Assembly: GCA_003153055.1 (NCBI GenBank) | Contig: PMBV01000365.1 | Span: 2,335 to 15,564, forward strand | DNA from: Myxococcales bacterium | GTDB taxonomy: Bacteria; Myxococcota; Myxococcia; Myxococcales; Myxococcaceae | Length of the DNA: 13,230 nucleotides | Direction: 5' to 3' | Shown: positions 6,606-13,161 of the stretch, one piece after another | Layout: each line of letters begins with the position of its first letter | Numbering within the stretch: position 1 is the stretch's first letter | The notes under the pieces: model-generated | The model's database searches: none | Told to the model about the DNA's origin: nothing | Seen by the model: the letters and a program-made list of their open reading frames with translations, nothing else | Program-made: the position numbers and the translations under genes

Positions 6606-8144
6606 TCAGGGGGACACGCAGACTCCACTGGTGGAGGCATCGCACTTGCCGTTGGTGCACGAGAGGGAGGCGCACTGCAGTGGATCCGTGCAATTCCCAC
6701 CATCGGAGACCAAGGCCTTGCAGACGGGCGCTGATGGCGTGGTCACGTCATCGCAGTAGCCCATGAGGCAGTTGACGTCGGCGCTGCAGGCGTGGCCGGC
6801 CGTGGGGTCAGAGACGCACTTCTTCGTAGACGAATCGCAGTGGTACCCTCTTCCGCAGACTGTCGGCCCGCCGGACTGCGTTGGCGGAACACACGTGTCG
6901 CCTTCTCCGGCGAGGGCCTTGCAAGTCGCGGTGTCGGCGGCGCAGATGAGCCCAATGGCGCAGGTGTCGCTGCCGTGGGCGTTGCAACTGGCTCCGGCGG
7001 CGAGCCGAGCCTTGCACGTGCCGCTGTTCGTGGAGAGGTCCAGGTCACACCAGAGGCCGACCTTGCACGGGCACGCTCCGCCCGCCGCGGATCGCGCCTT
7101 GCAAGCGCCCGTGAAGCACTCGAAGCCTGACCCGCACGGAGCATCGTCGGCGCAGGAGGCGCCGTCGGCGCCGAAGGGCTTGCATGTGCCGGGGCAGGTC
7201 GTGGTCACTTCGGAGGTGCAGAAGCCGGCCTGGCAGTCGACGCTGGAGTAACAACTGCCGTTGGTGGCGACCTTACCGCTCAGCATCGCGGCGCAGGCAG
7301 CAGGGGCCGAGGCCAGGCCGAAGATGAAGTCGCAGGGCAAGGTGCCGAGGGCGGCGATGCAGGCGGCACCCTTCGTGGCGTCGTAGCTGATCAACCCCTT
7401 GTCGATTTCCTTCTGGACCGCGGCGCAGCTGCTCGTGTCATCGCCCTGAGCGTCGAGGGGGTTCGCGTGGAAGCAGCTCGCGTACAGGGCGACCGATGCC
7501 GCTTCGAACGCGGCGCACGCCGCCGTGTAGCTGACGGTTCCGCCGATGACGTAGCTGGCGCTCACGGCGGCGCTGGGAGACCGACCTGTGCCGGTCGCGA
7601 AGGCCCTGAGCGTCTGCGATTGGGCGACGGCAATCGGTCCGGTGTAGCGGGTCGACGCGGTGGTTGGGTTGGATCCGTCGGTTGTATAGTAAATTGAGGC
7701 TCCAGATGTCGTCGACGAGACAGTCACCGACTGGCTGGAGGCATAGCTTCCCCCGGCAGGAGAGAAGGTCGGCGCCTCGGTCGAGGGCGCCTGGGTGTCA
7801 AAGGCGTAACTCGCGCTGGAGACGTCGCTTGCAGTGGAGCGAGGGGCGGTCGCGATGGCCTTGAGGACTCGGTAGGAGGTGACGGAGATGGGCGCCGTGT
7901 ACCGAGTTGAGGCCGTCGTGGGGGCCGAGCCGTCGGTGGTGTAGTAGATGGTCGAGCCAGGCGTCGAGCACGAGATGGTGACGGTTTGGGCCGTGGTGTA
8001 GATGCCACCCGGCGGTGCGAAGGTGGGCTGCTGGACGATGTCCGTTGGGTCAATGGAGTCGCCCCCATCGGCCTTCTCGTTTCCGTTGTTCTTGCCGCAA
8101 GCGGCGAGCGCAAACATGGTCGCGATGACGAATAGCTTTCTCAT
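6606..8144 (-). CDS. Lipoprotein with two chitobiase/beta-hexosaminidase C-terminal-type domains and a Cys-rich repeat tail
   Basis: The ATG at 8144 is preceded by GGAG (8154-8157, spacing 9). The 512-residue product starts MRKLFVIATMFALAACG, a clear lipoprotein signal with lipobox LAAC and Cys16. Residues 40-115 and 124-199 are two copies of the CHB_HEX_C_1 type beta domain, with hallmark strands GSTIYYTTDGSAPT..STRYT and GASIYYTTDGSNPT..STRYT. These domains are non-catalytic and occur in surface and carbohydrate-related proteins. Residues 205-512 are Cys-rich: first helical pairs of Cys (210-300), then about six units of type CKxxxxxGxxC..xxxC (at 321, 348, 377, 408, 443 and 475). This is a disulfide-stabilised extracellular stalk or binding region, common in myxobacterial surface proteins of unknown role. 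No enzyme motif is present. It probably functions at the outer surface, tethered by lipid; ligand binding is inference. Confidence 0.88.
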   Translation of the reverse strand: MRKLFVIATMFALAACGKNNGNEKADGGDSIDPTDIVQQPTFAPPGGIYTTAQTVTISCSTPGSTIYYTTDGSAPTTASTRYTAPISVTSYRVLKAIATAPRSTASDVSSASYAFDTQAPSTEAPTFSPAGGSYASSQSVTVSSTTSGASIYYTTDGSNPTTASTRYTGPIAVAQSQTLRAFATGTGRSPSAAVSASYVIGGTVSYTAACAAFEAASVALYASCFHANPLDAQGDDTSSCAAVQKEIDKGLISYDATKGAACIAALGTLPCDFIFGLASAPAACAAMLSGKVATNGSCYSSVDCQAGFCTSEVTTTCPGTCKPFGADGASCADDAPCGSGFECFTGACKARSAAGGACPCKVGLWCDLDLSTNSGTCKARLAAGASCNAHGSDTCAIGLICAADTATCKALAGEGDTCVPPTQSGGPTVCGRGYHCDSSTKKCVSDPTAGHACSADVNCLMGYCDDVTTPSAPVCKALVSDGGNCTDPLQCASLSCTNGKCDASTSGVCVSP

Positions 8145-8303
8145 TTTCAGGTACTCCAGATGTCAATCGAGTTCGAGCTGTGCGTCTGAATAGATGCTCG
8201 CCATTCCGGCCCCGAGCGAGCGAGAACGCCCACCTCGACCGTACTGATGCGTTGCGGTGGCTCGCCGGGTCATTGCGTCAATGCTCCGCGGCTCGTTTTG
8301 TCT

Positions 8304-8348
8304 GTCTCAGAAAACCGTGGTGCGGTCTCAGAAAACCGTCGGGTGCGG
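8304..8348. repeat. Tandem imperfect duplication spanning the stop codon of the TatD-like gene
   Basis: GTCTCAGAAAACCGT occurs at 8304-8318 and again at 8325-8339. Each copy is followed by GGTGCGG (8319-8325 and 8342-8348), with two extra bases (CG) in the second. Copies are 21 bases apart, a whole number of codons, so on the minus strand both read Thr-Val-Phe-stop. The first stop met (8328-8330) ends the gene and the second lies just beyond it. Confidence 0.85.
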
Positions 8349-9122
8349 CCGAGGCAATCGCGACAGTCCGAAGAGCCCCGCCGCGTTGCCATGGGAGACA
8401 CGCCCGATGACGCCGCGAGTGAGCCCCGCGCGCTCGAGGAGGTGCACGGCCCTCGGCAGCGCCAGGAGGTCGCTCGCCCCATCGCCAGTGGCCGTGTCGA
8501 GGACCAGTCGCTCGGGGCCCAGCGAGCGCACCAGCGCTACGGCCTTCTCGGCGGTGAGGTGCTCGGGGTGCAAAGTGAGGCCAGTCCAGTACCCCAGCTC
8601 ACGAATGGTGCGCACCGTGCGCCCCACCGCTCCGTCGATGAGGATTCTCTCCGGGGTCACCTGGGCGTCCTTCAAGACAGTCAACAACCTCCGGGTGACG
8701 GCTTCTCGGTCTCGGTGGGGCGTGGTGACGAGCGCCGGCAGACCCAGCGTCTGGGCCAGCGAGAGCTGCTCGAGGAGCGCCTCCACCTCGGGCTCGGTGC
8801 CGTGGGCCAGGCCCAACAGGCCCAGCGCGGCCACCTTGCCTCCCTTCAGGTAAGTGGGGAGCGTCTCGAGCACGTGGGAGAGGCCACGGCGAGGCACAAC
8901 CGCTGGGTGCACGCCCAGCGCGACCCGAGCAGTGAAGCCCGCTCGCTCGAAACGCGGGACCTCGACGCCGAGGAGGTGCTCGAAGTGGGCGAAGAGCGCC
9001 TCGGGCTGTGCCGGGTGGACGGTGGCGTCTGACACCAGCACCACGGCGTCGACGCCGAAGAAGCGCAGGGTCTCGAGGTCTTGCTGGCTCAGTGACGCAG
9101 GGTGGACGCGTGGGTCGAGCAC
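8328..9122 (-). CDS. TatD-like / COG1099-type TIM-barrel protein, probable pseudoenzyme
   Basis: I start this 264-residue protein at the GTG at 9122, which begins MLDPRVHPAS as in relatives (usually MLDPHxH) and has a perfect GGAGG five bases upstream. The whole length follows TatD-type metal-dependent hydrolases: FFGVDAVVLVSD (21-32), VALGVHP (67-73), LGLPALVTTPHRDR (126-139), ERILID (158-163), YWTGLTLHP (178-186), GPERLVLD (202-209). Known members bind two metals through HxH, GEIG, HTPH, DH and SD. Here the matching residues read RVH (5-7), GLLG (101-104), TTPH (133-136), DG (163-164) and DT (209-210), so most ligands are gone. I infer a catalytically dead or re-purposed barrel. Family comparison is from memory. 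It overlaps the protease gene by 34 bp and is probably translated in a coupled way. Cytoplasmic; no signal peptide. Confidence 0.8.
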   Translation of the reverse strand: MLDPRVHPASLSQQDLETLRFFGVDAVVLVSDATVHPAQPEALFAHFEHLLGVEVPRFERAGFTARVALGVHPAVVPRRGLSHVLETLPTYLKGGKVAALGLLGLAHGTEPEVEALLEQLSLAQTLGLPALVTTPHRDREAVTRRLLTVLKDAQVTPERILIDGAVGRTVRTIRELGYWTGLTLHPEHLTAEKAVALVRSLGPERLVLDTATGDGASDLLALPRAVHLLERAGLTRGVIGRVSHGNAAGLFGLSRLPRPHPTVF

Positions 9123-10294
9123 CGGTGCCTCCGACGCCAGCCAAAGAGGAAAGCCAAGAGCGGGGCCGAGCCGCCGGCGGTGCTGGCGCAGCCTCCCGTC
9201 GCGGAGGCGTGGGCGCCTTCCACCTGACACAGTCGCTCGACACACGTCATGTCGAGCTGGCAGTCGGCGGTGACGACACACGGCCGTGAGCAGTAGGAGA
9301 AGCCTCGCCTGTCGGCCACGCATTGGCGGCCAGCGCACGAGGCCGCCGCCTGGCACACCGCGCCGTCGAGGAGGCAATCGGGGTCGACCGGTGTGCAATC
9401 CGAGGCACAGACTCCGTCGGCCGGGCAGGCGCAGTCGGGGTCCGGAGTCGTGCACCCGGTGGCGCAGCGCCCATCGGCGGTACACTTGGGCGGGTCGTTG
9501 GTGGCGATGAAGCCGTCGATGAAGTCGAGGCGGACGTCGACCCGAATGTCATTGCCCGCTCCACAGCTCGAGGAGCGAGTGGCCGAGTGGATGCCCGCCA
9601 CTCGCTCCACGCCGTCGCTGCCGGTGAGGAACGACGGCCCCCCCGAGTCTCCGCCGCAGATTCCCTCGTCTCCAGCGACGCCGAGCTCGAGCAGGTCAGG
9701 GGTGACTTGGGTGACGGTCGCGGGGCCCGAGCGGCGAGTGCCGCTGTCGTCCACGCCAGCGGTGGTGCGACCGTAGCCGACCACTCGCAGCGCATGGCCC
9801 ACCAGCCCCGACGGGAGCATACGGAGGAGCACTGTTGGCGTCGCGGCCGGGGTCGATGCGAGGAGCAGACCCGCCACATCGTACGGGCTCAGCGTGTCGG
9901 CCGCGCTCCACTGGGGGTGACGGGCCACCGTGGTGACCGCGATGAAGTCCGACTGGGTCAGCATGGAGTCGTCGAGCGTGTTGGTGGCTTTCACCGTCAC
10001 GGAGGTGGCGGAGTGCAGCGCCGGCTCGACGCAGTGCGCGGCGGTCAGCAGCACCTGGGGCGAGACGAGGACCGCCGAGCAGACCGCGGCCGTGTCGTTG
10101 TCGAAGCGGAGGTCGAGGAGGAAGACCGAAGTGGTCGCCGCGTCGACCTGCGAGGAGAGCACGGGGTCCGACCGGCGCGGGCTCCAGTCGTCGAGCTCGC
10201 TCGGGGAGCAGCTCGGCAACCCGAGCGTGGCCCCGAGCGCGAGCATGAGCCCAGGCGTTGCTCGGGAGCTCCCGCGGGCAGGTGTCGGTCGCAT
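9089..10294 (-). CDS. Exported S1-family (trypsin-fold) serine protease with Cys-rich region and MYXO-CTERM-like tail
   Basis: From the ATG at 10294 the protein has 401 residues; a TTG at 10351 is possible but less likely. Residues 14-29 are a signal region ending LGLPSC, so Cys29 may be lipidated, though Pro in the lipobox is unusual. The protease domain covers about 45-265 and has the triad His87 (LLTAAHC), Asp139 (YDVAG) and Ser217 (GDSGGP). The residue six before the catalytic Ser is Gly211, not Asp, so trypsin-like Arg/Lys preference is not expected. Cys-rich units follow (DGRCATGC..PDPDC, DGVCASDC..VDPDC, then others to about 357). The end, GGCASTAGGSAPLLAFLFGW plus RRRHR, matches the MYXO-CTERM pattern: a Cys, a hydrophobic stretch and basic residues, a surface sorting signal of myxobacteria. 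It lies between gamma-glutamyltransferase and a TatD-like gene on one strand. Confidence 0.9.
   Translation of the reverse strand: MRPTPARGSSRATPGLMLALGATLGLPSCSPSELDDWSPRRSDPVLSSQVDAATTSVFLLDLRFDNDTAAVCSAVLVSPQVLLTAAHCVEPALHSATSVTVKATNTLDDSMLTQSDFIAVTTVARHPQWSAADTLSPYDVAGLLLASTPAATPTVLLRMLPSGLVGHALRVVGYGRTTAGVDDSGTRRSGPATVTQVTPDLLELGVAGDEGICGGDSGGPSFLTGSDGVERVAGIHSATRSSSCGAGNDIRVDVRLDFIDGFIATNDPPKCTADGRCATGCTTPDPDCACPADGVCASDCTPVDPDCLLDGAVCQAAASCAGRQCVADRRGFSYCSRPCVVTADCQLDMTCVERLCQVEGAHASATGGCASTAGGSAPLLAFLFGWRRRHRCSTHASTLRH
9128..9132 (-). promoter_or_regulatory. Shine-Dalgarno for the TatD-like gene, inside the protease C-terminal Arg codons
   Basis: On the minus strand GGAGG lies five bases before the GTG at 9122. 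It is formed by codons CGT CGG AGG for the Arg cluster of the protease tail. It decides the GTG start, since no other start nearby has a comparable site. Confidence 0.65.
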
Positions 10295-10351
10295 CGTCGG
10301 CCAGGCATCATGCCATGTCTGGCCGGGGAGCGACGGCCGGTCTCCTGGCAA

Positions 10352-12073
10352 TCACCGAGGATTGTCCTGGCCCGATGGCGCGCCTTCGCCTCGGGGGTCC
10401 GAGCTTGCCGTGCGCAGGCCCGTCTTCGGGTCGACCAGGACAGCCTCCGCGTCGCCCCAGTCGCCGTGAGGCTTGAGCACATGGCCCATGGCCTCGAGCG
10501 CCGAGACCGTCGAGGGGTCCAGCGCGCTCCGCTCGACCCACACTTCGTCGGGCAACCACTGGTGGTGAAGGCGGCCGGCCCCGACAGCGCGCACCACGTC
10601 GAGGTGGCCGTCGACGACATTGGAGATGACCTGGAGCACCGTGGTGGTGATGGTGGATCCACCCGGAGCGCCCACCACCAGCATCACCTCGCGGGGCTTC
10701 TCCTTCTGGAAGACGAGGGTGGGTGACATGGACGAGAGCGGAATCTTCCCCGGGGCGATGGCGTTGGCTTCGCCTCCCACGAGTCCGAAGACGTTGGGCG
10801 CGTTGGGCCGAATGGCGAAGTCGTCCATCTCGTCGTTGAGCAACACCCCCGTGCCCTTCGCCACCACGCAGGACCCGAAGTAGTAGTTGATGGTGGTCGT
10901 CAGCGCGACGGCATTGCCTTGCGCGTCCACCACCGAGATGTGGGTGGTGTGCTTGGGGCTCTCTCCACCGTCAGTGCTCGATGCCTCCAGTTGCTTGGGC
11001 CCCAACGCGCTCGAGGGCGTCGCCCGCTTGGGGTCGATGTCGCTGGCCAACCGCGCGATGGCCGCCGGAGAGGTGAGCTCGGTCATCGAAAGCGGCGTGA
11101 AGGCCGGGTCTCCCAACAGCTGGGCCCGCTGGGCGTGCACCCGGCGGAGCGCCTCGATGAAGGTGTGCACCGCCGCGACCTCGTGGCTCGCCGGCCCCGG
11201 CACCTGGAGGGACTCGAGCACCCCGAGGGTCTCGACGATGCCCACGCCTCCCGCGCTGGGGAGCGGCATGGTCACGAAGCGATGGCCCCGGTAGTGAGAC
11301 TCGAGCGGGGTCCTCCACCGAGTGGCGTAGGCCGTCAGGTCATCGGTCGTGAGAATGCCGCCGAGGCCTTTCACGGTGCTCGCCACGGCGCGGGCGACGG
11401 GCCCCGAGTAGAAGCCGGCCGGGCCCGAGGTCGCGAGGAGCTGCAGGGTGTTGGCGAGCTCGGGCTGCGTCAGGCGCGTGCCGATGGGCGGCGGCGCGGG
11501 CACGCCATCTTTCCCGGGCCGGAGGAAGAGCCGGCTCGCCTCGGCATTCGAGCGCAGACACGCCTCGCGCTTGGTGGCCAGGTCGACGTACTTGGGGCTG
11601 ACGACGAAGCCCTGCCTCGCCGCGCGGATGGCCGGAGCCAGCACTCGGGCCCGGGGGAGCCGGCCGTACTTGGCGTGGAGCTCGAGGTACCCCTTCACCG
11701 CCCCGGGTACTGCCACCGCCAGCGCGCCATCGGTCGCCAGCTTGGGTGCGAGCGTGCCGTCGACGATGTACATGTTTCGGCTCGCCCCGGCCGGAGCCAC
11801 CTCACGGAAGTCGAGCGCCACCTCGGAGCCGTCTTTCGCGAGGTGCACCACCGCGAAGCCGCCGCCTCCCAGGCCCGAGTGGTACGGCCCCACGACGGCC
11901 ATGGTGAAGGCCGCCGCCACGGCCGCGTCGACCGCGTTCCCGCCCGCCTCGAGCATCTCCAGGCCAGCCGCCGAGCCCAGGGGGTGCGCCGCGGCGACCG
12001 CGCCTCCGGGCCAGGGTCGGGCTGCCAGCGCGGAGGTGCCCACGAGGGCCGTGAGCCAGAGAATCCGGTGCAT
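10352..12073 (-). CDS. ggt: Gamma-glutamyltransferase (gamma-glutamyltranspeptidase), exported proenzyme
   Basis: The ATG at 12073 gives 573 residues with a Sec signal MHRILWLTALVGTSALA; a start nine codons upstream would spoil the signal. The enzyme cleaves gamma-glutamyl bonds of glutathione and related compounds and transfers or hydrolyses the glutamyl group. The precursor cuts itself before a Thr that becomes the N-terminal nucleophile of the small subunit: here Thr376 in SPKHTTHISVVD. Other conserved features are LDFREVAP with the substrate Arg90, GLGGGGF (68-73), DEMDDF (414-419), PLSSMSPT (445-452), the oxyanion glycines in GAPGGS (468-473), and RLHHQWLPDE (501-510). All match bacterial GGT in order and spacing, so it should be active in the periplasm or outside. 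It follows the MshEN-like gene by 36 bp and precedes the protease gene by 57 bp on the same strand, consistent with an operon devoted partly to peptide breakdown. Confidence 0.96.
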   Translation of the reverse strand: MHRILWLTALVGTSALAARPWPGGAVAAAHPLGSAAGLEMLEAGGNAVDAAVAAAFTMAVVGPYHSGLGGGGFAVVHLAKDGSEVALDFREVAPAGASRNMYIVDGTLAPKLATDGALAVAVPGAVKGYLELHAKYGRLPRARVLAPAIRAARQGFVVSPKYVDLATKREACLRSNAEASRLFLRPGKDGVPAPPPIGTRLTQPELANTLQLLATSGPAGFYSGPVARAVASTVKGLGGILTTDDLTAYATRWRTPLESHYRGHRFVTMPLPSAGGVGIVETLGVLESLQVPGPASHEVAAVHTFIEALRRVHAQRAQLLGDPAFTPLSMTELTSPAAIARLASDIDPKRATPSSALGPKQLEASSTDGGESPKHTTHISVVDAQGNAVALTTTINYYFGSCVVAKGTGVLLNDEMDDFAIRPNAPNVFGLVGGEANAIAPGKIPLSSMSPTLVFQKEKPREVMLVVGAPGGSTITTTVLQVISNVVDGHLDVVRAVGAGRLHHQWLPDEVWVERSALDPSTVSALEAMGHVLKPHGDWGDAEAVLVDPKTGLRTASSDPRGEGAPSGQDNPR

Positions 12074-12109
12074 GGGCGCCTGTGTAGCACGCCAGGGCAT
12101 CGCCCAAGC

Positions 12110-12355
12110 TCACCTGCTCGCGGGCGGACTCGAGGCGTGGCCCGCGGCGCCGAGCTTCAGGGGCAGCCGGAGCGCGGCGGCGATGGCCTCTGCGACTTGC
12201 TCCTCATCGACCAGGCCCATGTCGGCCAGCACCCGGCGCAGACGGCCGCCGAACTGCTCCACCCGTGCCAAGGCGGAGCGCATCTGGGGCTCATCCACCA
12301 CCTTCGCGCGCAACAGGAGCTCGCGCATCTTGAGGACCGAGGCTGGCAACGCCAT
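12110..12355 (-). CDS. Stand-alone MshEN / T2SS-ATPase N-domain-like small protein
   Basis: The protein has 81 residues; the ATG at 12355 has GAGG (12360-12363) four bases upstream. The core (residues 10-68) reads as helix-turn-helix units with GGRLRRVLADMGLVDEEQVAEAI (36-58), followed by AALRLP. This is the pattern RLGxxLxxxGxIxxxxLxxAL..QL.LP of the N-terminal domain of type II secretion and type IV pilus ATPases (GspE/PilB, MshEN). In those proteins, two such units in tandem bind c-di-GMP. Here the ATPase is absent and the Gly after RL is Arg, so c-di-GMP binding is uncertain. A Ser/Pro/Ala tail ends it. Similar short proteins occur free-standing in myxobacterial genomes as far as I recall. 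It is 47 bp downstream of the TetR gene and 36 bp upstream of ggt, so it may be co-transcribed; no function can be assigned. Confidence 0.75.
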   Translation of the reverse strand: MALPASVLKMRELLLRAKVVDEPQMRSALARVEQFGGRLRRVLADMGLVDEEQVAEAIAAALRLPLKLGAAGHASSPPASR

Positions 12356-12402
12356 GCGTCCTCAATTTGCCTCGGGTGGAGGCGAAGCGCTCGCTCTCAC
12401 CT

Positions 12403-13071
12403 TCAGGCAGTGTCGGCTCTGGGCGGTCTGCTTTTGCGCCCGGCCCTCGCCGAGAGGTAGGCGCAGAGCAGAAGAGTGACCTCGCCCACGAAGGCACCAC
12501 GCTCGCCGGACGGCTCCTTCGCTTCGAGCACGAACCAGTGCGTCAGAGACTCGAGCACCTGGCCCACGAGCGCCGCCGTGAGCCGAGGGTCGCGTACGCG
12601 CACCTCCGGATGACTTCGGAGCATCAACTCGAAGCGCCTCAGCAGGGCGCGGTCGCTGGCCGCCTTCGCCTCGGTGATGAGCTGCTGGCGGGGGACTTCC
12701 TGGAACAGGAGGCGGTGGAGCGTCGGCTCCCTTTGGTGCAGTTCGATCATCTTCCACGTCAAGGTGCGGACCAGCTCCTCGAGGGACAGCCCGCCGAGGG
12801 CCTCGTCGTCCAGCGCGTGCTCGATCCACGCGTGGCTCTCCTCCACGTGCTTGAGGCCCAGCGCCAGGAGCAGCTCCTCCTTGTTCGAGAAGAACTGGTA
12901 GAGGGAGCCGACTGACACGCCCGCCCGCTCGGCGATGCGAGCGGTCGTCGCTGCCCCGTAGCCCTCACTCGAAAAAACGTGAGTCGCTGCCTGGAGGATC
13001 GCGGCCACCGTCTGGCGAGATCGCTCCTGGCTTGGCTGTTTCCGTGTGCTTCGCGCCCTGCTCTTGCCCAT
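12403..13071 (-). CDS. TetR/AcrR-family transcriptional regulator
   Basis: The ATG at 13071 has AGGAG (13082-13086) ten bases upstream. The product is 222 residues, typical of the family. After a basic N-terminus (residues 1-19), the DNA-binding domain spans about 20-68. It includes the helix-turn-helix TTARIAERAGVSVGSLYQFF (42-61) followed by SNKEELLLAL, a textbook TetR signature. The rest is helical (EELVRTLTWKMIELHQREPTLHR, then a helix ending in LESLTHWFVLE) and should form the dimer interface and ligand pocket; the ligand cannot be predicted. It is transcribed away from a lipoprotein gene at 13162, and a 22 bp inverted repeat sits between them. The regulator therefore probably represses both that gene and itself, as is usual for TetR proteins next to efflux genes. 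Whether it also drives the genes downstream of it (MshEN-like, ggt) is unknown. Confidence 0.95.
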   Translation of the reverse strand: MGKSRARSTRKQPSQERSRQTVAAILQAATHVFSSEGYGAATTARIAERAGVSVGSLYQFFSNKEELLLALGLKHVEESHAWIEHALDDEALGGLSLEELVRTLTWKMIELHQREPTLHRLLFQEVPRQQLITEAKAASDRALLRRFELMLRSHPEVRVRDPRLTAALVGQVLESLTHWFVLEAKEPSGERGAFVGEVTLLLCAYLSARAGRKSRPPRADTA

Positions 13072-13095
13072 CGCTGACCGTCTCCTGAATGCGAA

Positions 13096-13125
13096 TTGCT
13101 GAATACGAATAATGCGTCGTATTTT
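13096..13125 (+). promoter_or_regulatory. Possible promoter for the divergent lipoprotein gene, overlapping the operator
   Basis: TTGCTG at 13096-13101 and TATTTT at 13120-13125 could be -35 and -10 hexamers with an 18 bp spacer, and the inverted repeat lies between them. Binding there would block RNA polymerase. The hexamers are only a moderate match to the sigma-70 consensus. Confidence 0.35.
13102..13123. promoter_or_regulatory. Probable TetR operator (22 bp inverted repeat)
   Basis: AATACGA (13102-13108) and TCGTATT (13117-13123) form a perfect 7 bp dyad with an 8 bp centre, in an AT-rich island between tetR and the divergent lipoprotein gene. Length and symmetry fit TetR dimers. A related direct copy, TGAATGCGAAT (13086-13096) against TGAATACGAAT (13100-13110), and CGCATT at 13140-13145 hint at additional half-sites. 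Assignment to the TetR protein is by position. Confidence 0.6.
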
Positions 13126-13161
13126 ATAGAAACATTCATCGCATTTCCAGAGGAGTCCACC

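Noticed and set aside
8161..8166. Perfect TTGACA on the minus strand upstream of the 8144 start
   Set aside because: It lies only 16 bases before the ATG, so its -10 would fall inside the gene; it also overlaps the leader next to the ribosome site.
9323..10726. Long plus-strand open frame opposite the protease and ggt 3' end
   Set aside because: It is antisense to two strongly supported genes and shows no domain or signal.
10919..12460. Long plus-strand open frame opposite ggt
   Set aside because: It is a shadow of ggt with His/Arg/Gly-rich composition.
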